Positions 12,652 to 26,518 of a stretch of 64,000 nt of DNA are shown here, piece by piece. The stretch's first letter is position 1; each line of letters starts with the position of its first letter. The translations under genes and the position numbers were made by a program. The notes under the pieces are model-generated. The model saw nothing but the letters and a program-made list of their open reading frames with translations, searched no databases and was not told where the DNA came from. Origin of the DNA: Fasciola hepatica (taxonomy: Eukaryota; Platyhelminthes; Trematoda; Plagiorchiida; Fasciolidae); the NCBI GenBank assembly GCA_948099385.1, contig CANUEZ040000168.1, positions 3,387,001 through 3,451,000 on the forward strand. Reading direction: 5' to 3'.

Positions 12652-14879
12652 CTGCTGGCAGGTTTTTTCAAGAAAAGGGGCGAGGCGAGGAAAGAACAAA
12701 TTCCACTTCGTACTCACATGGAACGGAATTATACAGAGTGAAAAAGAATACCACGCTTCACTCCCCATATGGCATATCGTACTTCATTTTTTTCCTTTGG
12801 ATTTGGTAAAAGTCCTTTTTTTATTTATAGTTTGACAAGAGGGTTTTGAAATTCGTCTCCCATCAACCGAAATTGTTTTTGCTTGACACTCGAGTTTTAC
12901 TTTACTTTGTCACAGAGGTTTTCACGACTGGCTGATGCCGGTGACTGTGACTGGTGACTGGTCTGAAGCGGTCACCGTGTCCAAGTAGCCCGGAAGCTGC
13001 CTTTGGTTTGTTTATGGTGTCACGTCATCAGTGACAGGAAACAGAGATTGTCCATATTGACAACGAAGATCACTAGAATATCTTGCTGTCGTTGAAAGTA
13101 CGGTGGGACTGAGCCACAGTACGTACTGTTTCGGCATAAAAGCTGAAAAACGTGGTGGCTGCAAGATGAGGACGCTCGGCTGCTTTCCATTCTCCGAAGA
13201 CTGGTGTGTCCGAAACAACATTCACCTTAGATGAGAAAATCTTATGCACAATGGTTTGATTCTTCGTCTCATGTTGAGGGTGGATAGCCGTCCTCTAACA
13301 AACCTAATAATTACGCTTCACCTCCCATAGCTCGAAGCGATACCCATGCGAAGTGCACTTTCCGACACGCTAGTTGCTCATTCTGGGCAAGAGAGAAAGT
13401 GCTGAAGAAGCCGGTAAGTGATTTAACTAATCTGACCTTGGAGCTGATCCCGTTTACCGCTTCCGAATTTCCTACCGGGTCCCAGAGGATAAGGGATATC
13501 ACTAGTCAGACAAGTGCTAACAGTAATAGCCCAGGAAAAACCAATTTGGCTCAATTAGAAAACACCCTAAACCCAACAGTGTAATCATAAGGTGATGATA
13601 AAACCAAAAGTAATTACATTTCTTATTATCTTTTGTATGTTTACTATCTTGTTTTTAGTTCATGCTTAGAAATAAATACGTTAGTGGATATGGACCCTGT
13701 AACATTTCTGGACCGCTGACTTCATCATCAAAGATAACAAAATATCTGATCCCCAGCCTGTGAACTGGGAATTAATTAACTGGTTTCTTTTTTAATGTGG
13801 TCAAATTTTTCATCCAGAGAGTTTTCGTTAGCATCAGTGGTTTAGGGTTTCGAACCCATAAAGGTTGAGCAAAAAAATATACTACCTCCTTTCAGCAAGA
13901 AGAAACTGCGTTGATTAATTCGATTTCATAATCAGCGTGCGATGTTAAGGTGAAATTTGATTGTTAAATAACACTGCGTAGTCGAAATCTTTGGTAAGTT
14001 GTTGACGTTTCGGCCACCACGGGTAACCTTTTTCAAGACTGGTTTTACAACCGAAGGGCACGATGTGTTTTGAAATGACGTAAATATCTTCAGTTCGAAA
14101 AAAATGTACAAATGTGATGACCTTCTTTCTCATGGGACTATTCCACAAAACATCATAACTCTGCCATAACTCCAGCGCAAAAGCCAAAGTGTATCTGAAG
14201 TGTGGTGTTTAGTCTATCGTGATGAGTTACTTTTAAATGACCCAAACTTATTGCTACTGAAATTTATCAATTAGCCCAGCTCTGCAAGTTGTCTGTGATA
14301 CCTCCGATTCACAAAGACTTCGTATAGAGAAGACGTCTATCACTGAAGACCTTTGATAGCTGTAGAAAGACCAAGTTTTGTTGTCACTCAGAGGCACTCA
14401 CGGAAGTGCACTAGATCGTGTGGTTGTGACGTGGTCATGCGTTCCTGCGAGCCAACATCATACGTCCACAGTTTGAGCCTCTTTTTGGACTTGACATAGT
14501 TTCTCCGCAGCTGACAAGTCTTGAACAGTCAAATAAAGAAAAAGCTGTGCTGGGCTTCCGTGGGTTTTAACAGTTATTTGAGCGTTGATGCTCTTCATGT
14601 TGAACCATTTCAGAAATAGTTCTAAGCATTAGATACTACTGAAACGGAAACTGTTTGTTTTGTTCTGTTGAATGTCTTGGTATCTTCGGTAAAGATCTCC
14701 CGACCAGCACGGTAGCATACCTGCTTTATAGATGACATCCCAAGGTTGCTTCAAGAGCCTTCAAAAAACAACTGTTTAAGTGACTCATCGTGTGCCAACA
14801 ACGCTGATGAAAAGCACGATATACCTGTTTCATCACACTTATCAGAAGCCGTTGGTTACAGCGCCTACCCGTCCAGCCC
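12652..14879. other. No supported gene (probable intron of member A)
   Basis: If the exons at 16546-16603 and 12467-12651 belong together, this lies in their roughly 3.9-kb intron. A tRNA-like TGGTTTAGGGTTTCGAACCC fragment near 13838-13857 suggests a decayed SINE. No other feature is supported. Confidence 0.4.
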
Positions 14880-14945
14880 CACTCGGGACTCGAACCTAGT
14901 GTGCACTGTTGTTAGTCACACACCGCAACCAGGCCTTTTCCGCAC
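14880..14945 (-). repeat. tRNA-derived SINE-like fragment
   Basis: The minus strand reads GGTTGCGGTGTGTGACTAAC followed by a near-perfect RNA polymerase III B-box, GGTTCGAGTCCCG. A box-like and B-box elements at tRNA spacing without an intact cloverleaf suggest a tRNA-derived SINE rather than a working tRNA gene. Confidence 0.4.
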
Positions 14946-15475
14946 GATCGTCAATGCTCTAATGAGTGTAATTAGAAAATTTGGAAAAAATAAAGGAAGG
15001 AAGGAAGGGAAGGAGGGACTTGAATAGATTTAAAATGAATAGTGGCAGACAGAACTTTCATTTCCCAAATTCTTATCCAGTAGCTTGTTATTTTTATAGG
15101 TTTAAGTATTTTCTTGACTTTGTTCATCAGCTTCACGGTCAGCTGTCAAACGTGAGAGGATGAAAGATGCGCTGGAACCAGATGTATTTGACTAGACGAT
15201 TCCAGTTGAACCATTAAATCAAAACCACAGCTCCGATATAGTTCACTAAGTATTTCTGAATTGTTTTATGTGAAACATTACGCCTGCAGGGCTTATGAAC
15301 TTCGAATTAGGAATGCTGATTTGGCACATTATTCCCCGTGTGTGCCAGCCAGCCAACTCAACCTTCGGTGACTTGTTGGGTATCGTTGGTCAGCAGACAG
15401 CAACCGGTTTGTTTTAAGTAAACTTAGACTGACAAGTTTTGAAAGCTTTGGAACTAACTCACACGATAATACTGG
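14946..15475. other. Non-coding, purine-rich patch
   Basis: A GGAAGGAAGGAAGGGAAGGAGGG run lies near 14995-15018. No gene is supported. Downstream (minus strand) of the 15476-15613 exon it may hold its 3' UTR. Confidence 0.4.
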
Positions 15476-15613
15476 CTATTGTTGCAGGGGTTCAAACCCA
15501 CGCTTTCCTCGAGTGTTTCTGCGATACAGGTTCGCGGCTACATACACTGAGACGCCACAACCTATAAGAACTACCGTAACAAGCACTATCAGGGCCCACT
15601 GTGGTTGGTATTC
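15476..15613 (-). CDS. Putative last exon of a type I membrane protein
   Basis: On the minus strand an acceptor (AATAGTTCACAG) at 15614 is followed by an open exon beginning EYQPQW. It has a strong single transmembrane helix (ALIVLVTVVLIGCGVSVYV), then a basic cytoplasmic tail AANLYRRNTRGKRGFEPLQQ and a TAG at 15476-15478. A helix followed by arginines and a short tail is the usual layout for the end of a single-pass receptor or sorting protein. The exon starts in phase 0 and so cannot be joined directly to the phase-1 signal exon at 16546-16603 without intervening exons. I do not recognise the parent family. Confidence 0.5.
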   Translation of the reverse strand, partial: EYQPQWALIVLVTVVLIGCGVSVYVAANLYRRNTRGKRGFEPLQQ

Positions 15614-16054
15614 CTGTGAACTATTAATTAGTGACTTTGATGCCGCACATTTATACATATCAGTTCTACAGTAAAATTAGCGATAGCCTTTTTACTACTT
15701 GGGTTTGCCTAATTTCGGGGTTGGAGCGTTTTTAGTATGTCCTCTCAGTTCACCTATTGGAAACAGTACACACATAATTACGGAGACATCTTCTACAGAA
15801 ATCTGTAAGATTTTATACCGAAAGGGTTTGATGTAATGTACCAAAATAATTTCAGTGGCTATTCTTTCACTTCACTCACTTGAAAAGCCCTCGAAATCCT
15901 TGCTATGTTGCCTCGTTACTCAGTAGGTATCTCGCTTGTGATACGAAAAGTGAATTTTGATACCACCGAGGTTGACAATTTTTAAAATTTCGGCAAACTC
16001 CTTTGATTCACTACTTGTTTTTGAGGTAAAATAAACCTCTGGAAGCCATTTCCG

Positions 16055-16115
16055 ACAGCCTAGTGGTTAGATATTCAACTCTTAGTTGTTCGGGTATGAG
16101 TCAGAGTGGTGGCTC
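16055..16115 (+). repeat. tRNA-derived SINE-like fragment
   Basis: ACAGCCTAGTGGTTAGATAT resembles the D-arm and A box, and TCGGGTATGAGTC lies at B-box distance. The cloverleaf is degenerate, so it is probably a SINE head rather than a tRNA gene. Confidence 0.35.
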
Positions 16116-16283
16116 TCTTGATGTGTACTGATAATAATTCCTAACAAGGTTGGTGAAGCTGTACAGTGCTTGCACGGTTTTCAGTGGCGAGTTAAGTTTT
16201 CTTACGGCATGAATGACGCGTTGGTAATTAAATCTAAACTGATCAGTTCACTATGTGCTTAAGTAGATATACCGCAATTTCCT

Positions 16284-16296
16284 GGGGGGGGGGGGG
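16284..16296 (+). repeat. Poly-G tract (13 G)
   Basis: Thirteen consecutive G bases in non-coding DNA. A 12-base C run occurs at 18845-18856. Confidence 0.85.
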
Positions 16297-16545
16297 TGAA
16301 CTGCAAAAGCTGGTGATTTGGTCATGGTACGTGACTATTCCTTCTCCCTAACAGGTAACCGATCAATAGCTTCCGTTGATGTGCTCAGCATACTGGATTT
16401 TTACTCGAAAGGGCCGATTCTAATGGGGGTAAACTGTCCCAACCTTCGAAGATCAAAGTAATAAGTGGTGAAATTGGAAATTGTGCTACTGCGAGGCGGG
16501 AAAGCAGGTGTACGTTCGAACAAATTCGTCTTCGCTGAGACTTAC

Positions 16546-16603
16546 CGGAAGCGTGACCAAATATGCCCAAGAAAACCAAAGTCAGCGCCACGACAAGTTG
16601 CAT
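16546..16603 (-). CDS. Signal-peptide exon, probably exon 1 of member A
   Basis: The minus strand ATG at 16603 opens MQLVVALTLVFLGIFGHAS, a textbook signal peptide of 19 residues. It ends with one extra G at a consensus donor, G|GTAAGT (intron starts at 16545), which is phase 1. That is exactly the phase needed by the cysteine-rich exons at 12467-12651 and 7506-7699, and it matches the gene at 28960-30329. A TATAAATA box sits about 50 bp upstream. The open frame runs further upstream without a stop, but only this ATG begins a clean signal sequence. Assignment to member A is by phase, strand and proximity. It could instead begin the gene ending at 15476-15613, or serve both cysteine-rich exons. 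Confidence 0.6.
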
Positions 16604-16652
16604 CTTGTGATTGAACCGTATGAAGAATTCACTCTTCTGAAACGTGCCCACA

Positions 16653-16660
16653 TATTTATA
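16653..16660 (-). promoter_or_regulatory. TATA box upstream of the signal-peptide exon
   Basis: TATAAATA on the minus strand, 50 bp before the ATG at 16603. A start site 25-30 bp downstream would leave a short 5' leader. Confidence 0.5.
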
Positions 16661-17385
16661 CGTACACGGTCAAATGAATGAAACAAACTGAGTGTCCGTA
16701 TGCAACTAATTGCGTAAACACATGTGTGTGTGTGTGGGCGTGTGTGTGTGTCTAACTTCCGACGAAAGGCCGCTAGAAAAGTATTATTGGTCTCGAATTT
16801 TCAGCTGAACAAATGGTGGACAGAAACCGGGTGGCACAGGTTGCGTGCTGTTGCGCTCTCAATTTCACTCATTCACTCACTCACTCGTTTACGAGCTCGC
16901 ACATTTGACTTGCCTCTCAGTCGACCTCTCTGACCTCCAACTTGATTGGGCGTGCACCTCGTTTGGTAAAACAAAATCATTGGATGAACACACAACGGAC
17001 CGACTGTACAGGACAACCAAAACGCACAAACGGATGTTGATTTATTCGATGAAGTCAAACCGAGTCTCATTTTGTCAGCTTCTGCTCCGGCCTCCCTCCC
17101 CTTCTTGTGTGAATATGTTCACGAGTGAAGAAACACATTAAAGTCAACTTGAACAAAACATTTCAATAATGTAAACATTCTTTCACGTGATGTATTCGTT
17201 TCACAGAACCGTTAACGATGGTAACCTCAACTAGTCCCATAATCAAAAACTTCTTCACGTGTTTCTCTCTGTACGGTTTTAAGTACATCGAATTCCAACC
17301 GTTGGACTAAATGTTTTAGAATTTGAAAGACTGAAATTACTCATCCTAACAGGAATTCCAACCCATCGTTTTTTCAAACAGTGAC
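16661..17385. other. Non-coding with TG and CACT runs
   Basis: A (TG)n patch lies at about 16722-16751 and a TCACTCATTCACTCACTCAC run near 16863-16885. The ORFs here are fragments without recognisable similarity. Confidence 0.45.
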
Positions 17386-19204
<1,819 letters not shown>

Positions 19205-19420
19205 TGACAGCCAGATCATGCGGATACAGCGAAATCGCTTTGTAATTGGTCACTAAGTTATGTGCCAATATTTTCATGTCTCCTTTTGTATATAAACGAG
19301 TTTAAACTGATCAAGCATGACAGAGTACATTCCTGTTGTTCTTGTCTGATCTTGTCAATTCAGAGAGTGAGCAGTCTGGTTGCGCACTGTTCCACTACGT
19401 ACGACTGGTGGCGTAGACAC
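19205..19420 (+). repeat. Repeat linked to the Penelope-like element, copy 2
   Basis: It matches the sequence upstream of the Penelope-like fragment (3095-3310) block by block and in the same order, including GCCAGATCATGCGGA, AGCGAAAT, TAATTGGTCAC, TCTCCTTTTGTATA and TTGTTCTTGTCTGATC. No reading frame of the element follows, so this is an isolated or truncated copy. Confidence 0.5.
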
Positions 19421-21206
19421 AACTCTCACGTATTCCTCCTTGCAAAAAGCAGTTCAACCTTTTCAGTCTAGTGTTTCAGAAATGGATGAAGTTGCACTCA
19501 ATCTGCTAACTTCGAAGTGTCATATGCGGCAAAGCAGCACCACAGTGTGATTCCCACCTCTTTAGACAGAAAAGAGAACAGTCGAACTTGTACACGAAAG
19601 AACTGTGGACGAGTGTGTGTGAGCCATCTGGGTCAGCTGACCATAAAGCAAGCATGCGTGGAAGACAGTGCAGAGGCGATCGAAGTCTAAACTTATCGAA
19701 AGCCTGGACTTAAGCAGTCCTGCAAGACGTAAAAAGCAAAACACCCACTACTCTCCTTGCCAAGGAGACGAAGATGAAACCAGACAAAATTTTTATCCTT
19801 CCGTTTGTTTGTTTCAAATGACCAATAGTCTCAATTTCAGAGGAAGTCCATGATTAGAAATGATCGGGTGTCTTCGTTTTGAATTGTTCACGGTAATGTA
19901 AAATTAACCATGAATAGCATTTCATAGTCCGGTAAGTGGTGTTTCCTTGGAGTAAGGTTCGGTGTTGGTAAGAGGTCGGTTAAACTGGTAACTTCTTCTT
20001 CAAGAGACCAGGACAAGATCTGGTCTCGGTGACAAGGGTCTACATAAAATAGATCATGGGTATTCGAAGCGGACTCCTTCGACCGTGATTTATCGCTGTC
20101 CCGAGTGCTTACGTGTGCTCGGGCTAGGATCAATAAACTATCAATCTTCATACGTCCGCTACCACAAATCATCCCAGTGAACCTAAGGATGACTTATTAG
20201 TTGCCTGTGTAATGCTGAACCACAGCTACCAGCAAGAAGTCCTCTGTTAGCTAATAAACACTTCAACAGCTCGTGATCACTGAGCCTAGCTTTTAGGCTG
20301 CAAGTGTTCCATCCCCAGCGGGCGTGACGTCGCCAGGGTATAGGTGAAGGTCCCCATATTGTTTTTACTTATAATATAGTGAGCAGGCTGTTGGCAACCT
20401 TATAACTGTTTGATTAATGTAAGTATAGAATCCCAGTGGTGCTTTTACTGAGCCCTGGGCTCATTGAGTTTCTTTTCCTTTGTGTTTTGCAGACTGAATA
20501 CAAGCATCCCCCGCGGAGATATGCTGATCCTCGCATATTGCAATAAGAATCTTTCACTCAGATGTGGTCTTGACCTCTAAGCTGACCTTGATTTCCGAGG
20601 GTTACTAATCAAAGAACCTTGACTTTTTGGCATCTCGGTGCACCTCTAAGTTTGGAAATTTAATCCCCTGACCCCACGCTGTGGCCTTCAGGTTTTGAAG
20701 AGGCATAGCCGGCATGAACTTGGAGAAGTCAGTTTCTTTGAGTTATTCGAAATAACAATTGAGTTTCATGGATAAGAGGATATTTATAAACCTGTTACTC
20801 TTTGAAAAACCAATTAATATGCAAATCGAATTTGATCGCACCCATGATCGCCCGATAGGCTAGAAACTCAATGAATTGAAGAAGTGGAAAACCAATTAGC
20901 TGGGTCTAATCCTACGGTATCAAAGCCAGATAAACGGACAAATCAATCGAGAATTGCCCTCTCTAGTTTCCGTGTTTATACAAACAATATCAAGAATTTA
21001 CTATCCATGATATGTCGCCATCGACAAAACACCCTAAACTTTGAAATTAGTAGTTTGTAATATGAATCACTTTTCATGCCTTACGAGTATGAATTTCCGA
21101 ATACTACCAGTAGCCTATCAATCTGACACATTTCAGAAATCCCTGCATTCTGACTCAATCTCCAGTCTTCAAAATTAGAAGCAGTAGGGCATTCTCCCTT
21201 ATGAAC
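19421..21206. other. No supported gene
   Basis: No recognisable coding similarity. The minus-strand ORF at 19888-20172 is hydrophilic, rich in serine and aspartate, and unrecognised. The 3' end of the minus-strand LINE at 21207 probably extends some way into this stretch. Confidence 0.4.
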
Positions 21207-21730
21207 TTAGGTGTACCTGTCCTGCCACCACCTCTTCAGAAAGACTTCCAGGCGTCGGTTGAATATGTGGTCATTTCCCTCTTCCACCACTTCTGCTGTC
21301 AATGCGTTCCATAGACCCGTCACCCTCCTTGAGAGGGAGTATACCAGCGGCAATCCCACCGATCGCTTTTCCATAAGATTCTGTGTAGGGCCTCGAGTAC
21401 TATTGTGCGCCCTCAAGGGAAAGTATATCATCATCTCTGTCCCTAAATCTCCACGGAGAACGCGTCGGGTGTAGATGAGATCACAGCGAATTCTGCTATG
21501 TGCCTCTAGGAACAGTCCTGTGACTTGGAAACGACTCTCAGAGCTGATCCCACGCAATCCAATGGTGAGGCGAGTGACAGCCGGCTGTACTCGTTCTAGC
21601 TTTGCAAATTCGGTGGCCGTACAGGAGAATGTGGCAGGTCCACCGTATTCCAGTCGAGGACGTACAACTGAAGCATATAGCTCTTTGAGGAATGGCGTAG
21701 GCAGTTGTCCAGAAGACTCGTTTCTCGATC

Positions 21731-21734
<4 letters not shown>
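21207..21734 (-). mobile_element. CR1-like LINE, C-terminal end of ORF2
   Basis: The minus strand is open for about 170 codons. It shows the conserved C-terminal block after the reverse transcriptase of CR1/Jockey-type LINEs: LYASVVRPRLEYGGPATFS, then AKLERVQPAVTRLTIGLRG, a run of basic and leucine-rich sequence, LRAHNSTRG, and VTGLWNALTAEVVEEG near the end. The 5' side stops abruptly at an (AT)n microsatellite. The frame is intact within the fragment. It is on the same strand as the RT fragment at 22550-23264 and in the right order, so both may come from one element. Confidence 0.75.

Positions 21735-21778
<44 letters not shown>
21735..21778. repeat. (AT)n microsatellite at the LINE fragment edge
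   Basis: About 44 bp of AT dinucleotides exactly where the LINE reading frame loses similarity. Confidence 0.95.
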
Positions 21779-21781
<3 letters not shown>

Positions 21782-22549
21782 CGGCCAACATCTTTAAGTA
21801 CTAAACACTAGTAGAATAAAACTAAACTCCCCACAAAAAAGGGATATCAGTTTCATTTTTTGCAAAAAACACTTCATTGCATTTAACCATTTTCCTTAAT
21901 TTGAAAGCATAAAGGCAATCTGACGGGTATTAAGGTTGAGCCAAAAAACACCATACTCTTTTGTTATTTTATAACTTTGCAATCAGCCCCGTCGTCATTA
22001 GCTTGCTACTCTAATGCTTGGATGATTAGAAGTTCCTTGAGAGATCTGTATATTGGGGTTGTAATGCTCAAAATCTGAGGTAAGCGTTTATCCGTTCTTG
22101 AGTGATTCTGTTACAATACAGGCAGATTGCCAACCCAGTGCTGTCGGACTACTGATTCGGGGTTCATCCCCAGCGTATAACCTAATCAATGTATCACATA
22201 CTAATTCCATTGTATTGTACTCAGGACTTCATTAGGTAAAAAAACCCACATTTCAGTCGGAAGAAGGGAAACTGATCATTGCCACTTTGAAAACAAGCTT
22301 AGAAAATTAATGCTGCAGAAAAAAACTGCTTCACTCCTCTGCGACTTTCATTTTTTTTACCATAACACGTACTGAACAAGGCACTGTAGAGTTGCGATAG
22401 ATATTTATGCTGGTGGGTACAAGTTTAAGTGCGAAGGTGTAAAGGGATTCGAAAGACATTCAGATAAGCCAGGGTACAGGGGACTGGTGTGATCCACAAG
22501 AATCTTCATGACGAATTTTTCACAGGCTATAATACGTAAATAGTACACT
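21779..22549. other. Non-coding between LINE pieces
   Basis: Sequence between two minus-strand LINE fragments. A tRNA-like GATTCGGGGTTCATCCCC is at about 22149-22170. No RT motif could be read through it. Confidence 0.4.
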
Positions 22550-23264
22550 TCAGGTCAAGTCCCTGATATGCGCGCAAAAGATAGGGGAAAGTACAACGTC
22601 CTGAAGAACGCAAGAGCCATTCTTTGATGGGCTCGATAAATTTGTACTAACTTTGGTACTTTTACCACTTCTGGAAAGTAGTCCCCCGATCATGAGAGTA
22701 AAAAAGTGCAACAGCCCAAGAATTCCGGGCATTTAAGGAAGTAGAGGACGGGGAACCGAATCAAAAGCGGAGGACTAGTCTAGAAAAATAAAAAGAGACG
22801 GATTTCGAGGTACTGTTTCAGCTCATTGAAATGAAATGGCGAACTTTGGCAACTGCTTCCAGCGAACATCTGTTGGGTTTGTATGCAAACCGACAGGGGC
22901 CATTGGGAATAACAAAAGAGGAGCGTGACTGGCTAACGATAGAGCACCCGATCAACTTGATCGCAGAAGAAACGATAGCGCTGGGATTACCACGTTTTGA
23001 CACAATGTTAGAAGCAGAATGTTTGGGATTAGGTACTACTGTCGCAGGCCTCCATGAGGTAGAATTGGTCCCTATATTAACAGATTTATTGACGAGAAAA
23101 GCCATTATTTCGGATAGATGACTTGCTCCAAATTTGAGGGTAGTAGATGATGAACCATATAGGTTAGTATTCTTGTACTTGACTAGACTGTGGCCTCCGA
23201 GCTTGAATATCAGCAGTTCTAGGCTATCATACTCGAGTGCAACAGATGTACGATGTTTACGCAA
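22550..23264 (-). mobile_element. LINE reverse transcriptase fragment (fingers and palm)
   Basis: On the minus strand, 23264 to 22818 encodes the start of a LINE RT: LKFGASHLSEIMAFLVNKS, then G...WRPATVVPNPK, a degenerate RP-S...IKLIG segment and AYKPNRCSLEA, equivalent to the HGF-P-RSC motif. After a break the second piece (22732-22550) reads KVSTNLSSPSKNGSCVLQD and VLSPIFCAHIRDLT, equivalent to the SGVPQGSVLGPxLF..YVNDL motif. The catalytic Y/FADD was not found. Stops and frame breaks make it dead. It fits upstream of the C-terminal fragment at 21207-21734. Confidence 0.6.
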
Positions 23265-26200
23265 AGAAGCTCGCAGAAGTAAGATTCGGGAAACAGTCCG
23301 AAAATTTGAGACCTGTTGACACAGTTCGCTAAACCGTATGTTTCACGTCGCAGGTGATCGGTCATTCACGTAGCATTGCATGATGATATAGACGAGACCT
23401 TAACAAGCATTTTACGTCTAAAGTCAGTAACGAATGAAAGCTGATAGAATCCACTCAATGGTTTAACAGCAATTGCCGAGAACTCTTAATCCTTCACTTT
23501 GAGTTCGAGTACCGGAAACCCAAGGTTAGCTCCTATGAAACCAGCTGAAATAAGTGCCCTGTGTTCTTGCGAATTTGAAAAGTTAAAATATATATTGGTG
23601 CTGCAATAACGAATCACTTTTTTAAGATCCCAATCACTGAAATGGAAGAAACCTACGGAAGCCCAATCCAACTTGTCTCTGTCTCGTGAAACTAAACGAC
23701 TTAGAACTCGCGGCACTCAGTTCCTGTAGACCTTTTCCATTTCTCTTCTAAGAGACTAATATTAACTTATAGATTGCACTAACAGAAGTACAAACAACAG
23801 CTGGACACTTAGCATACTAATTGATATTGAAGATTAGAATCGATTTCTGGGTGCTTCTTTGTCATTTGATAACTGTGATTGTGTCACATATGCAGAAGTC
23901 ATAATTCCCAAGGTCACTGCTGTTGGCAAAGTACTTTGTGCAAAGGGGCGTCTTTGCCGTTTTTATGTGTTCAACCACGACTTCAGTTTTTGACCTTGAT
24001 GACATTATATTATTTCCAGCGGTAATCCCGGCGAACATGATAGATGAAAATCAGAAGTCTGCCTGGAATATAAAATCACTGGTAAATCGATCGTAAGATA
24101 ACCGAAGAGTATAGCAGGGTGTAAAACCATACGTTATCTGACAGGTGTTTGGAGTGTTTCGACACAGGAGTTGATAAAGAGTCTGTGGTAAACAGAAAGG
24201 ATGGTTGACAGATACGCGATATAAAAATGCGATAAGAAAACGGGTTTTCACTGTTCCCTAGTTAATGCTTTGGACACAAGGACTCGCGCGCCACAAGGAA
24301 CCCTCGTACACGGAAGTTCCAACGACGAAATATTGGTTTCCTGACGCCATAGTCATTCGCTTGATGCACTGTTATCGGAATCATATGCACAAAAACGATG
24401 AAGAATAAGACGTGGTCGACTAATGATTATTACATTGGAGAAAATCATTAGGGTAACAGAGGTTTTACAGTCGCTCTACCTCATTCGTACCTTCGTAATT
24501 CCAACTTCTACGATATCAACGTCATTCAGCCCGATTCAAGAAGCCGGATGAGAAAACGTTGACTATTTTCTCTCATCTTGAGAGATTACGACCGCAACAT
24601 TTGCAATGCCATTACAATTCACGTACCTCGCATAGCTGAATTTAGTTCGTTTTTAAGGCATGAAATACCCGTCAGATGAATTAGTCGAATGACTTTCGAG
24701 GACGGTTTTCTGATCCGACCCGTTAACTCTAGTGAGATTATTCGGGCTTCGAAATATCTCAGTGTGTTGGCACGAAACAGATCTGTTATACTACGCAGCT
24801 GCTAATTATAACCAAAACCTTGTCTACTTCGCTGTCTTTGACCTTTCTCTTGATTCTGGACGGGCTATGGTGTGCTGTCTGCTACTGAACCGGGCGGTCT
24901 ATTGACAGTAGGGCAGCCGATACCCCCAAAAAGGGTAAACGAATGGATCCGTAATCAAATCGTACAAATGACTGTTCGTGTGCAAAATGTACCAGTGCAT
25001 CCCCCGAGCATTGCCAAATTGCATGATTTTCCAGGGCTTTTCATCTTGTGCCACAGAGGACCGGTTACCGCACCGTGTGGTTCAGTTTTGGTGATTGATA
25101 TAAAATTCTAACTTGTCAAGGTTCAATGGTGTTCCATACGACGGTAGTGGGCAATTTTGAACCCACTCCGCCTTGAAGTCGTGTTAGTCACAGTTGTTAC
25201 ACTCAGTTCCACGAGCGATTAGATTCAGTTAACTTCTTCACCGTTTCGTTTTATTTTAAACAAGCGGATAATTTAAACTGCGATGATGGTCAACTTGTAC
25301 CGCTCAAAACAGCGGCGTTATGTCGAGTATCGAACAAATATCAAGGCTTTGGTAACACAGATGTACGTAAAAATTCACATATACCAGTGACATTCGTATT
25401 GTCACTTTAGCTTTATCGATGAACCGGAACTATATTTTGTTTATCTGTTCAGAGCAGTAGTGACTTCCAGTCCACAGTACAAGCTGAGGGGGGGGGATTG
25501 GACAGTTTAAAATTAGTGGATCTGGAGTGTGAAAACCTGATAAATTAGAAAAATCATAATGTGCCTTTTTCCTGTGGTAGGGGTATTGATTAGTGAGAAG
25601 TTATTACATTTTTTAATAAGAGAATTGCTAAGTTTGAGATATGAAATAAGGTTATTATACTGACTTAGAGTTAATCTATCATTCTAGCTATCTCCGATCA
25701 TCTTCTTTGTCTGTACCTTATAAGACAGATCATACCAAGAACTCGATAGGACGACGTAAAAGACGTCAGCTGTAGACGGAACCCATTAGGCCGTAATCAT
25801 CGCTGTGCTGATTAGTAGATATGGATTGGAAAAACTTTACTGCTGATGATACCTGATAGATAGTAGTCAATCTTTAGCCAACACGATCATCCGGGCTGTA
25901 AACTACATAAACAGTGTGGGTCGCACTTTAGTCGGACTGAACTCAACTACCATCTCACCGCGAAAAACCCATCTGACTTATGTAATTCTCAGCCAGTCAG
26001 AATCTGTAAATCAAATAGCGGGCTCTTCGCCAGTAGATTGTAGCAATTTTCAGCCCAGAAGTTACCAGCCTTTATAGGTGAAGGCAAGTTTTCAAAGAAA
26101 AACAGTTTTACCCCCTAACTACGAGCTGTAGATAGCTGTCTAACCACCTCAATTGATGGACAGTTATGTCTTGCTGCTTTAACTTTGCTATCGTTTTTAT

Positions 26201-26456
26201 CGAAAGTTATTATTGTGGATTTATTGAAACTAAGAAATGAGCTTTCAAACTGCACAATAGGTGATTTCATAATCGACTCAAAACTCCTACTACTGAAAGT
26301 GGACATATAGTCAAGCTCTGGGGGTTGTGTGTAGAGAAGCTTCTTTGTTGTCACTTCGGCTTCTCACAGAGTAGTCCAGCACGGGATTTGACAGCTATTA
26401 CTTCCACCGCTACTATTAATATCATTATGATTATCACCACTGATACTACTAGTAAT

Positions 26457-26457
<1 letters not shown>
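23265..26457. other. No supported gene
   Basis: Only short unrecognised frames (for example 24872-25111, + strand). GT-AG-like sites occur but none frames an exon with recognisable content. Probably intronic or intergenic. Confidence 0.45.

Positions 26458-26516
<59 letters not shown>
26458..26516. repeat. (TAC)n microsatellite
   Basis: About 59 bp of TAC trinucleotides. The polytyrosine ORF crossing it is an artefact. Confidence 0.95.

Positions 26517-26518
<2 letters not shown>

Larger units (their letters stand above)
15614..16545. other. Non-coding, with SINE-like fragment and poly-G
   Basis: Probable intron. It contains a tRNA-like fragment at about 16055-16115 and a 13-base G run at 16284-16296. 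No exon is supported on either strand. Confidence 0.4.

Noticed and set aside
12325..12768. 147-codon minus-strand ORF overlapping member A
   Set aside because: It is in a different frame from the 12-cysteine exon. Only the exon frame is shared with 7506-7699.
12718..12768. Minus-strand MGSEAWYSFSLCIIPFH followed by GTGAGT as first exon for a cysteine-rich gene
   Set aside because: The donor is in phase 0, whereas the cysteine-rich exons need phase 1, and the hydrophobic stretch is weak.
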